Shown here: one piece after another, positions 1 through 8,417 of the stretch | Layout: each line of letters opens with the position of its first letter | How positions within the stretch are numbered: position 1 is the stretch's first letter | From: SSF14 sp037045585 | Lineage (GTDB): Bacteria > Actinomycetota > Acidimicrobiia > Acidimicrobiales > Microtrichaceae | DNA: 64,000 nt | Direction of reading: 5' to 3' | NCBI GenBank assembly: GCA_037045585.1 | Contig: JBAOIR010000065.1 | Span: forward strand, 1-64,000 | Notes under the pieces: model-generated | Told to the model about the DNA's origin: nothing | Database searches by the model: none | What the model saw: the letters and a program-made list of their open reading frames with translations, nothing else | Position numbers and translations under genes: made by a program

Positions 1-82
1 CCGGGGTGGGTTTCGAACCCACACGTCCCGTGAGGGACCGAGGGGTTTAAGCCCTCTGCGTCTGCCATTCCGCCACCCGGGC
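1..82 (-). tRNA. tRNA-Leu (anticodon UAA), 3' end cut by window edge
   Basis: On the minus strand the sequence starts GCCCGGG at 82 and reads through a D-arm to an anticodon stem GAGGG/CCCTC with loop CTTAAAC, giving anticodon UAA. A long variable arm (class II, as expected for Leu) and a T-arm GTGGG-TTCGAAA-CCCAC follow. The 3' acceptor strand runs off the window after CCCGG. A TACCGT hexamer on the same strand (93-98) lies 10 nt upstream of the 5' end and is a plausible -10 element. Confidence 0.95.
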
Positions 83-139
83 GGGCGCGATCAACGGTAG
101 ACCGTAGGTGCTGGTCCCCGATCGTGGGAGGAACGAACG

Positions 140-517
140 ATGGAGCACGACTCGATCGAGCAACGCCTGACCGACGAGCGCAACGTGTGGCTGGCCACCA
201 GTCGCGACGGCCACCCGCCCCATCTCGTTCCGATCTGGTTCGTGTGGCTCGACGAGCGGTTCTGGGTCTGCACGTCGCAGTCCGTGAAGTCACGCAACAT
301 CGCCGACCATGCGGAGGTGACGGTCGCGCTCGAGGACGGCAACGCGCCCGTCGTCGTCGAGGGCACGGCGACGTTGCGCGAGCGGCCGTATCCCGAACCG
401 GTCTGCGCCGCGTTCGGCGAGAAGTACCAGTGGGACATCAACCGACCCGATGAGGACGGCGACTACGACGTCCTCATCGAGATCGATCCAACACGTTGGG
501 TGTTCGGCTCGCCCTGA
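140..517 (+). CDS. PPOX-class (flavin/F420-binding split-barrel) family protein
   Basis: This 125-residue protein has the split beta-barrel pattern of the pyridoxamine-5'-phosphate-oxidase-like superfamily: an early strand NVWLATSRDG, then PPHLVPIWFVW, a basic helix SVKSRNI and a strand VTVALEDG. In Actinobacteria such short proteins usually bind F420 or FMN and reduce or sequester substrates; the specific substrate cannot be read here. The ATG at 140 is chosen because GGGAGGA at 126-132 is a good ribosome-binding site. It stands alone between the tRNA and the convergent tpx gene, and its 3' end is only 17 nt from the tpx stop. Confidence 0.8.
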   Translation: MEHDSIEQRLTDERNVWLATSRDGHPPHLVPIWFVWLDERFWVCTSQSVKSRNIADHAEVTVALEDGNAPVVVEGTATLRERPYPEPVCAAFGEKYQWDINRPDEDGDYDVLIEIDPTRWVFGSP

Positions 518-534
518 CCGAGGTGGCGCGGTCG

Positions 535-1035
535 TCAGCCGAGCGCGGCGATCGCTGCGTCGTAGTTGGGCTCCTCGGCGATCTCGGGCACGAGTTCGCT
601 GTGGAGCACCTTGCCGTCGGTGTCGAGCACGACGACCGACCGGGCGAGGAGCCCGGCAAACGCCCCGTCGAGGATGGTCACGCCGTAGGCCTCACCGAAG
701 GCGGGGGAGCGGAACGTCGACGCCGTCTTGACCTGGTCGAGGCCCTCGGCGCCGCAGAACCGCGCCGCCGCGAACGGCAGGTCGGCCGACACGCACAGCA
801 CCGTGGTGTTGTCGAGGTTGCCGGCGGCCTCGTTGAACTTCCGCACGCTCATCGCGCACACCGCAGTGTCGACGCTCGGGAAGATGTTGAGCACGACCCG
901 CTGGCCGGCGACGTCGCTCGACGAGATGGTGGAGAGGTCGGCGCCGGCGAGGTGGAACTCGGGAGCGACGGTGCCGGTGGCGGGCAGGTCGCCCGAGGTC
1001 TCGATCGGGTTGCCGCCGAGGGTGATGCTGGCCAT
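535..1035 (-). CDS. tpx: Thiol peroxidase Tpx (atypical 2-Cys peroxiredoxin)
   Basis: This 166-residue protein is a full-length Tpx that reduces hydrogen peroxide and alkyl hydroperoxides using thioredoxin. The peroxidatic cysteine is C60 in DTAVCAMSVRKFN and the resolving cysteine is C94 in ARFCGAE, the same spacing as in E. coli Tpx (C61/C95). The usual motif DTPVCATS is changed to DTAVCAMS, a mild substitution next to the catalytic cysteine. AGGAG lies 8 nt before the ATG. The gene is monocistronic and convergent with the upstream PPOX gene; cytoplasmic location is expected because no signal peptide is present. Confidence 0.95.
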   Translation of the reverse strand: MASITLGGNPIETSGDLPATGTVAPEFHLAGADLSTISSSDVAGQRVVLNIFPSVDTAVCAMSVRKFNEAAGNLDNTTVLCVSADLPFAAARFCGAEGLDQVKTASTFRSPAFGEAYGVTILDGAFAGLLARSVVVLDTDGKVLHSELVPEIAEEPNYDAAIAALG

Positions 1036-1073
1036 GGGGAACTCCTGGTGTGGTGGTGGGCTGCGCCCGGACC

Positions 1074-2222
1074 CTACTTCTGGCGTGCAGCGAGATCCGA
1101 CCAGTAGGTGCCGGCCATCATCGCCTCGAGGGTGGGGGCGTGCATGATGGCGTCATCGGGGTTGTCGGGCATCGGCGCATCGCCGAAGTGGGCGGCGCGC
1201 CGGCTGGTGCGGGTGAACACGATGCCGTGCCTCGTGGCGGCGTACATCAGGTACCAGTCCATGTCGGTCGGCGTGTACCCCGAGATGGCGGTGTACGCGG
1301 CGATGACCTCGTCGCGGTCGACGAAGTTGGGCATGCCCTCCATCCCGAACAGCACGGCGAGGTCGTCGAAGAAGCGGTGGAGGAAGATGAACCAGGCCAG
1401 GTCGATCTCGGCGGGGCCGAGCGCCGCCATCTCCCAGTCGAGCACCGCGACCGGTCGGAAGTCGTCGTACATGATGTTGCCGATGCGGGCGTCGCCCCAG
1501 CTCACGGTGGCGGGCGGCTCCACCTCGGGCCAGTGGTCCTCGAGCCACTGGAAGCAGCGGTCGAGCAGCGGTGACGGCTCGTCGCCGACCGACCAGTCGA
1601 GCCAGGCCCGGCTGTCGTTGACGTGACGTCGCAACGGCGACTCCGACTCGTGTCCGGGCTGTTCGAGCAGGGCGAACGTGGTCGTCGGGTCGGGAATCTC
1701 CCGGAGCTTCGCGAGCACTTCGGCGGTGGAGTGCGTGAGGGTCCACAGCTGCTCCGGGCTGGCGTCGTACACCCAGTTGTCGCCGAACGTGTACGGCATG
1801 ACGTCACGAGGGACGATGCCGTCGACCCGTCGCATCACGAAGAACGGTGCGCCGAGCGTCTCGAGGCCCGGCTCGTCCCACAGCACCTCGGGCACCGGGA
1901 TGTCGGTGTGCTCGGCGATGAGCCGGATCGTCTCGAACTGCTGGGTGAGGTCGTACTTGGGGAAGACGGGGAACGAGTCGGCCGCGGGCGCGAGGCGCAT
2001 CACGAGGCGGTGGTTCGACCGCTCGCCGTCCTCGGTCCACTCGGCGTCGAACAGGATGGTCTCACTCGACATGCCGTTGCCCTCGGGCACGACGAACTCG
2101 GTGATGCGGGCGTCGGCATCGGGGCCGAGCCGCTCGATGAGCCACTGCTCGAGGCTGGCGCGCGTCTCGTTGCGATCGCGCGACGACGTCGTCAGCTTCT
2201 GCACCTCCGGTGCATCGGTCAT
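1074..2222 (-). CDS. Phosphotransferase family protein (APH/ACAD10-like kinase fold)
   Basis: This 382-residue protein belongs to the aminoglycoside-phosphotransferase/choline-kinase-like fold. The Brenner motif is SWGDARIGN (D244, N249), with Trp in place of the usual His of HGD, followed by the metal-binding LDWE (D262). The N-lobe strand HRLVMRLAP would bind ATP. This W-G-D-x-R-I-G-N subfamily is common in Actinobacteria, often beside acyl-CoA dehydrogenases, where ACAD10-like members phosphorylate hydroxyacyl substrates. Here the neighbours do not define a pathway, so the substrate is unknown. GGGGGAG precedes the ATG. Confidence 0.85.
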   Translation of the reverse strand: MTDAPEVQKLTTSSRDRNETRASLEQWLIERLGPDADARITEFVVPEGNGMSSETILFDAEWTEDGERSNHRLVMRLAPAADSFPVFPKYDLTQQFETIRLIAEHTDIPVPEVLWDEPGLETLGAPFFVMRRVDGIVPRDVMPYTFGDNWVYDASPEQLWTLTHSTAEVLAKLREIPDPTTTFALLEQPGHESESPLRRHVNDSRAWLDWSVGDEPSPLLDRCFQWLEDHWPEVEPPATVSWGDARIGNIMYDDFRPVAVLDWEMAALGPAEIDLAWFIFLHRFFDDLAVLFGMEGMPNFVDRDEVIAAYTAISGYTPTDMDWYLMYAATRHGIVFTRTSRRAAHFGDAPMPDNPDDAIMHAPTLEAMMAGTYWSDLAARQK

Positions 2223-2289
2223 GTTCTCCCCCTGGTCATTCCCAACGTGAACGTGAGACTAACGGCGATCGACCTCGGTCGGGGCCGGG

Positions 2290-3216
2290 TCAGGCGGCGC
2301 TCGTCGGAGCGACGACCTCGTCGTGAGCCCCTGCCCGTGGCTTCCGCTCGTCTGCGGGCGTGCGGCGCCGAACCTCGACCGCGACGCTCATCACCGTTCG
2401 CCCGCCGGTCGACGTGACGACCCCCTTGAGGGGCACGACGTCGGAGTAGTCGCGGCCCCACGCCACGGTGATGTGCGACACGGGCTCGACGAGATCGTTG
2501 GTCGGGTCGAGGTCGATCCACATCCCCTCGGCGTCGCGCACCGACGCCCAGGCGTGCGATGCGTCGGCGCCGACCATCTTCGGTTGCCCCTCCGGCGGGA
2601 GGTTCTCGATGTAGCCGCTGACGTACCGGCCAGCGAGGCCCATGGAGCGGACGCAGGCGATGGCGAGATGGGCGAAGTCCTGGCACACACCGCGCCGTGA
2701 CTCGATCACCTCGGCGAGCGGTGTCGACACGGTCGTCCACCCCGGCCGGTAGTTGAAGTCGGTGTAGATGCGGTGGTTCAGGTCGTTGACGCACTCGAGC
2801 AGCGGCCGACCGGCCGGGAACGACGGCGCCGCGTACGAAGAGATCGCAGCGTTGGCGGCGATGAGCGGGCTCGGGGTCACGAAGTCGCACACGAGCGGGT
2901 CGGCCAGGGCGTGGTCGACCGCCCGCTCCCACCCCGACACCGGGTTGGCGAGCGGGCGACGCTTGAGGATCTCGATCTCGCTCGTCGCGGTCACGTCGAA
3001 CACCCGGTGGGGTTCGGACACGCAGAAGTAGGTGAACCGGTTGCCGTACAGGTCGACGTGATCGGCACGGTCCGCGGGTGTGGGCGAGATGTCGAGCTGA
3101 TGGGACACCACCCGTTGACCCGGCGTGTCGCGGGGCGACAGGTGGGCCTGGTGATATCCGATCGTGACCGGCTCGGGCGAGCGGTAGGTCGTGGAGTGCG
3201 TGACGAGGTACCTCAC
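2290..3216 (-). CDS. Transglutaminase-like cysteine protease domain protein
   Basis: The protein (308 aa from the GTG start) has an N-terminal beta-rich domain typical of bacterial transglutaminase-like proteins (residues about 1-80), then a papain-fold core. The catalytic triad is readable: C178 in RRGVCQDFAH, H221 in DASHAW and D237 in WIDLDPTND. These families mostly hydrolyse or form isopeptide/peptide bonds. It is the last gene of a four-gene operon, and its GTG overlaps the TGA of the upstream ATP-grasp/alpha-E gene in a GTGA. In known alpha-E/ATP-grasp loci the transglutaminase is thought to cleave or trim the peptide made by the ligases. The acceptor is unknown. Confidence 0.85.
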   Translation of the reverse strand: MRYLVTHSTTYRSPEPVTIGYHQAHLSPRDTPGQRVVSHQLDISPTPADRADHVDLYGNRFTYFCVSEPHRVFDVTATSEIEILKRRPLANPVSGWERAVDHALADPLVCDFVTPSPLIAANAAISSYAAPSFPAGRPLLECVNDLNHRIYTDFNYRPGWTTVSTPLAEVIESRRGVCQDFAHLAIACVRSMGLAGRYVSGYIENLPPEGQPKMVGADASHAWASVRDAEGMWIDLDPTNDLVEPVSHITVAWGRDYSDVVPLKGVVTSTGGRTVMSVAVEVRRRTPADERKPRAGAHDEVVAPTSAA

Positions 3217-5776
3217 GATGCGCCCGCTTCGCTGTCGGCGACGATGCCGAGGGCCCCGAATTCGTCGGGGTCGAGATCGCCCGAGTCGACGATCAGTTCG
3301 CTGAACAGGCTCGTCGGCGGCAGCTGCACGAAGTACGTGAGGTCGATCTCGGTGGCGACCGCCCCGAGCGTGGCCCCGATGCTGTCGGTGGCGAGGGCGA
3401 GCGCCGGACGTCGGCCGTGGTCGTCGACGGCTGCGAGGGCCTCGGGCGTTGTGGCGTCGACCAACGCGGCGAGCATCCGCACGGTGTCGACGATCTCGGC
3501 CCGCCGGGTGGCGGCGCCGGGCAGCTCCTCCAAGTCGACGATCAGCGCCGACAGTTGTGATCGGACCGATCGCGGGTTGCTCTGGTCGGTGACGAGGAGA
3601 TCGATCAGCAGCGCCGGATCGACGTCGCTGCGGTAGCGGCGGCGGTACGCGATGAGGCCGTCCCAGGTGTTGAGGATGGCGTCGAGGAACGGCGACGCGA
3701 GGTGCGACGGTGGGTCGTCGACGAGCGCCGCTCCGAGCGTGGTGGCAACGAGCGAGGCGGCATCGATGCGGCGGCCGATGTCGAGGAAACGCCACCCCGG
3801 ATCGCGCACCATCGAGTCGCTGATCACGCCCGACAGGGCGAGCAGCGGCGTCACCGTGGCGTAGGCGCGCTCTGCGGCCGCCTCGGGATCGTCCGCGCCG
3901 AGCTGGGCATGGTGACCGCTGATCTGGCTGAGCAGCCGCCACGAGTCCGCCGAGAACAGCTCCCGGACCGACGCGGCGTTCTGCATCAGGAAGTAGAGCG
4001 ACGTCGACAGGCTGCGGACCCGGCTGCGGTCCACGAGCGCGCCGGTCAACAACTCGGCGGTCGTCGGCTCGGGCGTCGAGTCGGCGTCCTCGGGTGGCGG
4101 CCACGGCACACCCACCACGGCGTTGACCAGGCGGTCGACCGTCCAGGACCACGTCCAGTCGCTGTCGTCCTTCAGGTCGTACCGGGTCTCGTTCATGAGG
4201 CTCACCGCCCGGACGAGGCGGATCGCAGCATGGGAGCGTTCGAGGTTGCGGCCGATCCAGAACATCGATTCGGCGGCCCGACTGGTGATCGAACTCCGGA
4301 GATCGATCGGAGCCAGTCCCGCGCTCGGCCGGACGACCGGATCGTGGCTCGGGACGTGTGTCGGCGAGGTGACCCAGGTGTCCTTGCTGATCAGGTGATT
4401 GTTGAACGTGATCGACTCGGCCCGGTCATGGGTCAGGGTCAGGCCGCCCTCCATGCACCGGTACCCGTCGTGGTCGCGGACCATGAATGCCCGTGTGATC
4501 GTCGGACGGTCCACCACCCGGTCGGTGTCGAAGCTCGGCCTCGTCGCGATGTCGACCTCTTCCTGCCCGACGAACTGGCTGGGATCGGCCGTGATCTGCG
4601 CGGCGAGTTCCTCGCGCTCCGAGGCGCTCAGGAGGCGACCGAACCGCGTGTGGCGTCCCGCAACGGGGTCTCGCGACCGGATCAGGAGGGTGTCGAGGTT
4701 GACGAGCACGTGCGACAGGCCGGTCGGTTCGCCGCACCACCACGTGGGCGCGCTCTCGATCAGCGGTTCCTCGCCCAAGAGCGTCCGGGTGAGCCGCGGC
4801 ATGAAGGGAAGCAGGGCGGCGCACTCACCGACACCGGAGCCGAGCGGATTGGCCACGGCCACGTTCTGGCGGCGACACGCTTCGACGAGTCCGGCGACGC
4901 CGAGCACCGAGTCGGTCCACAGCTCGAGCGGATCGCAGTCCGGCGACGGGACGAGCCGGAGGATCACGTGCACCGGTTCCAGACCGGCCACCGACTTGAG
5001 CCACACCTTCGCGTCCCGCACGGTGAGATCCGACGGCTCGACGAGCGTGAAGCCCATCGTCCGGGCGAGGTACGCGTGCTCGGTGTGGGTCCGCACCGAC
5101 GCCCCCGGCGTCATCATCACGATGCGGGGCTGTTCGATGTCGGCAGGAGCGAGCGCACCGAGCGCGGACCGCACGCATCGAGCCAGTCCTCGATCGGCAG
5201 CACGCCCGCCTCGTGCAACGACTCGGGGTGGATGCGGGCCATCACCTCGCGGTTCTGCACCGAATGACCGATGCCCGACGGCATCTGGGTGCGGTCCGCC
5301 GTGACCGTGACCGCCCCCGTGGTCGATCGGGCGATGTCCGCGGCGTAGAGGACGAGCCGGTGGGATCCCGGCGACGCGATGCCCACACACCCGCGGAGGT
5401 ACTCCCGATGGGTCAGGATCGCCTGCGTGGGGAGGTGCCCGCCGGCGAGGAGCCGCTGGGGACCGAAGAGGTCGTCGAGCACCAGTTCGAGGACCTTGGC
5501 GCGCTGTTCGAGCGCCCGACCGAGCCGCGCCCAGTCCTGGGCGTCGACGACGAGCGGCACCGGGTCGAGCTCTCCGCGGCGCGGTTGCAGCCGAGACCCC
5601 GTGTCGTCGGGATGGGCGATCGTCGGGAAGCCGTCGTCGTCGAGCGTGGGGTGGCTGAAGTCCGACCCGTTGCCCTGGTCGTCGAGCGCCCGCCGGATCT
5701 GGGCGGCGCTGTCCCGGAGCGATTCCCACCCCCGTGCCTCCGCCGGCACGGGCGTGGTCCCAGCGCTTGCGGTCAC
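3213..5776 (-). CDS. Circularly permuted ATP-grasp + alpha-E fusion protein, frameshifted
   Basis: The N-terminal ~200 codons (from GTG 5776, GTGA-overlapped with the upstream gene) read through AGVLPIEDWLDA in one frame. The rest, from RSALGALAPADIEQ, is in another. Restoring one base between 5173 and 5174 gives DALRSALGAL, as expected for the family, and yields an intact 854-residue protein. Residues about 1-480 are a circularly permuted ATP-grasp (DUF404/DUF407) and about 495-850 an alpha-E (DUF403) domain starting SRAAESMFWIGRNLER. It is predicted to ligate amino acids or peptides with ATP. The lesion is either a sequencing error or a recent inactivation. Gene context (stand-alone copies of both domains upstream) supports a paired complex. 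Confidence 0.8.
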
Positions 5777-6762
5777 ACCACGACTCGCCCGGAGGGGTGG
5801 AGCGAACGAGTGGTCTCGGGCGTGAAGAACGTCGACGACAGCGACGTGTGGAGCGCCCCGATGCCCAGCTGCACCTCGTCGACCCAGTCGCGCAGGGCGG
5901 CGGCATCGACGGTGTAGCGCGACCGGCCGGCGATCGTCGCCTTCAACTCGTGGGACCGGTCGATCGTCATCGAGCGGGTCGGCAGCGCCGCGAGGATCTG
6001 GTCGATCCGGCCCATGCAGTGGCTGACGGCGCGGGGGAAGTCGACGTCATCCACCAGGAAGTCGACGACCGACGCCCCCTGGATCGAGCCGACCGAGGTG
6101 CGGGTGTACATGTGCTGGGCGCCGAGGCTTCGCAGCACGCCCATCCAACGCACGTCCTCATACGGGCTCCGATCGGCGGGCGGCATGCCGCTGCGGGTGC
6201 CGTCGGACAACAGCCCTGCGGCACGGACGTCGAGCACTCGGGTGGTCATGTCCGCCCGCTCGATGTTCCGGCCGAGCTCGTAGAACGAGAAGGCGTCGTC
6301 GCGGCTGACCGTGGAGGCGAGGATGCCGACGAGCTGTTGGCTCGCCGAGATGATCGACGTCGCCAGTTCGAGGCGGCTGCTGCGCGCCGCGCAGTTGCCG
6401 GCGCTCGTCGCGACCGTCGAGTGGAGCTGGCTGACGCACTCCCACAACGACGCCGGCATGAGCTGGCGGGTGACCCGCAGGTTCTCGCGAGCGGCAGCGA
6501 CGGTGCGGATGACCGACGTCGGGTTGCCGATGTCGGCCATGAGGTGGCTGACGACGCCGAGCTCGTCGGCGTGGTCGTAGCGGCTCGAGTATGACTCGCC
6601 GGCGCCGGTGATCGACAGCAATCCGGCCCAGTCGGACTCGACGTCGACGGGCAGGTCGACGAGCAGCTTCGTGTGCTCGCGGATGATCCGGGAGACGGCT
6701 TCCGCCCGCTCGAGGTGGCGTCCGAGCCAGTAGAGGTTCTCTGCGGTGCGTGACAACATCAC
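5773..6762 (-). CDS. Alpha-E domain protein (DUF403)
   Basis: This 329-residue, all-helical protein begins SRTAENLYWLGRHLERAE, the diagnostic start of the alpha-E family, and ends in a helix-rich C-terminus. Alpha-E proteins have no known catalytic residues; they occur almost only with circularly permuted ATP-grasp enzymes and are inferred to be their partner or scaffold. The start is GTG 6762 (overlapping the upstream TGA) or ATG 6759. Its own TGA overlaps the next GTG. The repeated 4-nt overlaps imply translational coupling and a fixed stoichiometry with the ATP-grasp proteins. Confidence 0.9.
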   Translation of the reverse strand: MMLSRTAENLYWLGRHLERAEAVSRIIREHTKLLVDLPVDVESDWAGLLSITGAGESYSSRYDHADELGVVSHLMADIGNPTSVIRTVAAARENLRVTRQLMPASLWECVSQLHSTVATSAGNCAARSSRLELATSIISASQQLVGILASTVSRDDAFSFYELGRNIERADMTTRVLDVRAAGLLSDGTRSGMPPADRSPYEDVRWMGVLRSLGAQHMYTRTSVGSIQGASVVDFLVDDVDFPRAVSHCMGRIDQILAALPTRSMTIDRSHELKATIAGRSRYTVDAAALRDWVDEVQLGIGALHTSLSSTFFTPETTRSLHPSGRVVV

Positions 6763-8303
6763 GTGTCTCCTTGCGGGTGGGGGAGGTCGGTCTGCGATTG
6801 CGATTGGGATTGGTCTGCGGCGGTCGACGTGGTCGACCTACCGCGGGTGGTCGACACCGGGGACGCCGCCACGGCATCGGTGTCGACCACCCACGTGTCC
6901 TTGGATCCGCCACCCTGGGACGAGTTGACGACGAGGGAGCCCTCGACCATCGCGACGCGGGTCAGGCCGCCGCAGGTCACATAGCTCTCCGCGCCCAACA
7001 GGGTGAACGGCCGGAGATCGACGTGCCGGGGGGCCAACTCGCCGTCACAGAGCGTCGGCACGACCGACAGGTCGATGACGGGCTGGGCGACGAAGCCACG
7101 GGGGTCGTTGCGGATCTCCTTGGCGCACTGCTCGAGTTCCTCGGCGGTCGCCTTCGGCCCGATGATGATGCCGTAGCCGCCCGACTCGTTCGCCGGCTTC
7201 ACCACCAGCTCGTCGAGGTGGTCGAGCACGTAGGCCCGGTCCTCGTCGCGTCCGCACTGGTAGGTGGGCACGTTCGAGAGGATCGGCTCCTGGTTGAGGT
7301 AGTAGCGGATCATGTCGGGGACGTAGGCATAGACGGCCTTGTCGTCGGCGACACCGGTTCCGGGGGCGTTGGCGAGCGCCAGGTTCCCGGCCCGCCACGC
7401 GGCCATCAACCCGGGGGTACCCAGCGCGGAGTCCGGTCGAAACACCTCGGGGTCGAGGAACGCGTCGTCGACGCGGCGGTACAGCACGTCGACACGTACC
7501 GGCCCGTGGATGGTGCGCATGTAGAGCACCTCGTCCTCGACGAACAGATCGCGGCCCTCGACGAGCTCGGCACCCATCTGACGGGCGAGGAACGAGTGCT
7601 CGAAGTACGCCGAGTTGTAGATGCCCGGCGTGAGGACCCCGATGACGGCCTGGTCGCCCTGGGGGCTGAGCGACGCGAGGATGCGCCGAAGGCGCTCGGG
7701 GTAGGCGTCGACGGGGAGGATCGACTGCTCGGTGAACAGCTCGGGGAACACCCGCTTGGTGATCTCGCGGTTCTCGAGCATGTAGGACACACCGGAGGGC
7801 ACCCGGAGGTTGTCCTCGAGCACGTAGATCGTGCCGTCCTTGCCTCGGACGAGGTCGCTGCCACAGATGTGGGCCCACACGCCGTGCATCGGGGTGGCGC
7901 CCCGGCACTCGGGACGGTAGCCGGGGGAGTTGGCGATGAGGTCGAACGGCACGATGCCGTCGGCGAAGATCTTCTGCTCGGCGTAGACGTCGGCGATGAA
8001 GTGGTTGAGGGCGGTCAGCCGTTGCACGAGCCCGGCATCGACGCGATCCCAGTCGCGCCGACTGATCACCCGCGGCACGATGTCGAACGGCCAGGCACGG
8101 TCGATGCCGGTGCCCTCGGTGTAGACGGTGAAGGTGATGCCGGCGGCCTCGATCCCGAGGTTCGCAGCCTGCTGGCGGGCCTCCAGCTCCTCGATGCCCA
8201 TTCGTTCGAGGTGCTTCACCAGGGAGGCGGCGGCGTCACGCGGGTGGCCGTCGACGTCGATGAGCTCATCGAAGGTGTCGGACCGGTAATCGCTGAAGAG
8301 CAC
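6759..8303 (-). CDS. Circularly permuted ATP-grasp family ligase (DUF404/DUF407)
   Basis: This 514-residue protein is a complete stand-alone circularly permuted ATP-grasp enzyme. The acidic metal-binding stretch VLEDNLRVPSG (residues 161-171) precedes the lysine and glycine-rich loop VVKPANESGGYG (K369, 374-378), the permuted order expected for this family. A low-complexity tail (about 485-514, QSQSQSQ) follows the catalytic core. The family is predicted to form amide bonds in peptide-like products; no substrate is established here. It is first in the operon. The GTG start at 8303 has a CACACT hexamer 6 nt upstream, close to the leaderless pattern seen across the window. Confidence 0.9.
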   Translation of the reverse strand: MLFSDYRSDTFDELIDVDGHPRDAAASLVKHLERMGIEELEARQQAANLGIEAAGITFTVYTEGTGIDRAWPFDIVPRVISRRDWDRVDAGLVQRLTALNHFIADVYAEQKIFADGIVPFDLIANSPGYRPECRGATPMHGVWAHICGSDLVRGKDGTIYVLEDNLRVPSGVSYMLENREITKRVFPELFTEQSILPVDAYPERLRRILASLSPQGDQAVIGVLTPGIYNSAYFEHSFLARQMGAELVEGRDLFVEDEVLYMRTIHGPVRVDVLYRRVDDAFLDPEVFRPDSALGTPGLMAAWRAGNLALANAPGTGVADDKAVYAYVPDMIRYYLNQEPILSNVPTYQCGRDEDRAYVLDHLDELVVKPANESGGYGIIIGPKATAEELEQCAKEIRNDPRGFVAQPVIDLSVVPTLCDGELAPRHVDLRPFTLLGAESYVTCGGLTRVAMVEGSLVVNSSQGGGSKDTWVVDTDAVAASPVSTTRGRSTTSTAADQSQSQSQTDLPHPQGDT

Positions 8304-8360
8304 GCCCAGAGTGTGGTGAGCACGTGTGAAGCCACGGTTCGACCCGTGTTACGGGGTCGT

Positions 8361-8377
8361 GAACGACGCGTTCGTTC
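8361..8377. promoter_or_regulatory. 17-bp palindrome in divergent promoter region
   Basis: The 114-bp gap between the divergent ATP-grasp operon and the phoX-like gene holds a perfect inverted repeat with arms GAACGA and TCGTTC around CGCGT. A longer pair, GGTTCGACC at 8336-8344 and GGTCGAACC at 8387-8395, flanks it. Its location about 30 nt upstream of the TAACGT hexamer (8405-8410) suggests a regulator site, but no cognate regulator is adjacent. Confidence 0.4.
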
Positions 8378-8417
8378 GGTCGACGCGGTCGAACCCCCTC
8401 CCCCTAACGTGGACTTC

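Noticed and set aside
2290..4152. A 620-residue minus-strand frame ending in the transglutaminase
   Set aside because: The first 312 codons lie inside the alpha-E fusion gene in another frame and are Arg/Pro-rich; GTG 3216 with GTGA overlap is the true start.
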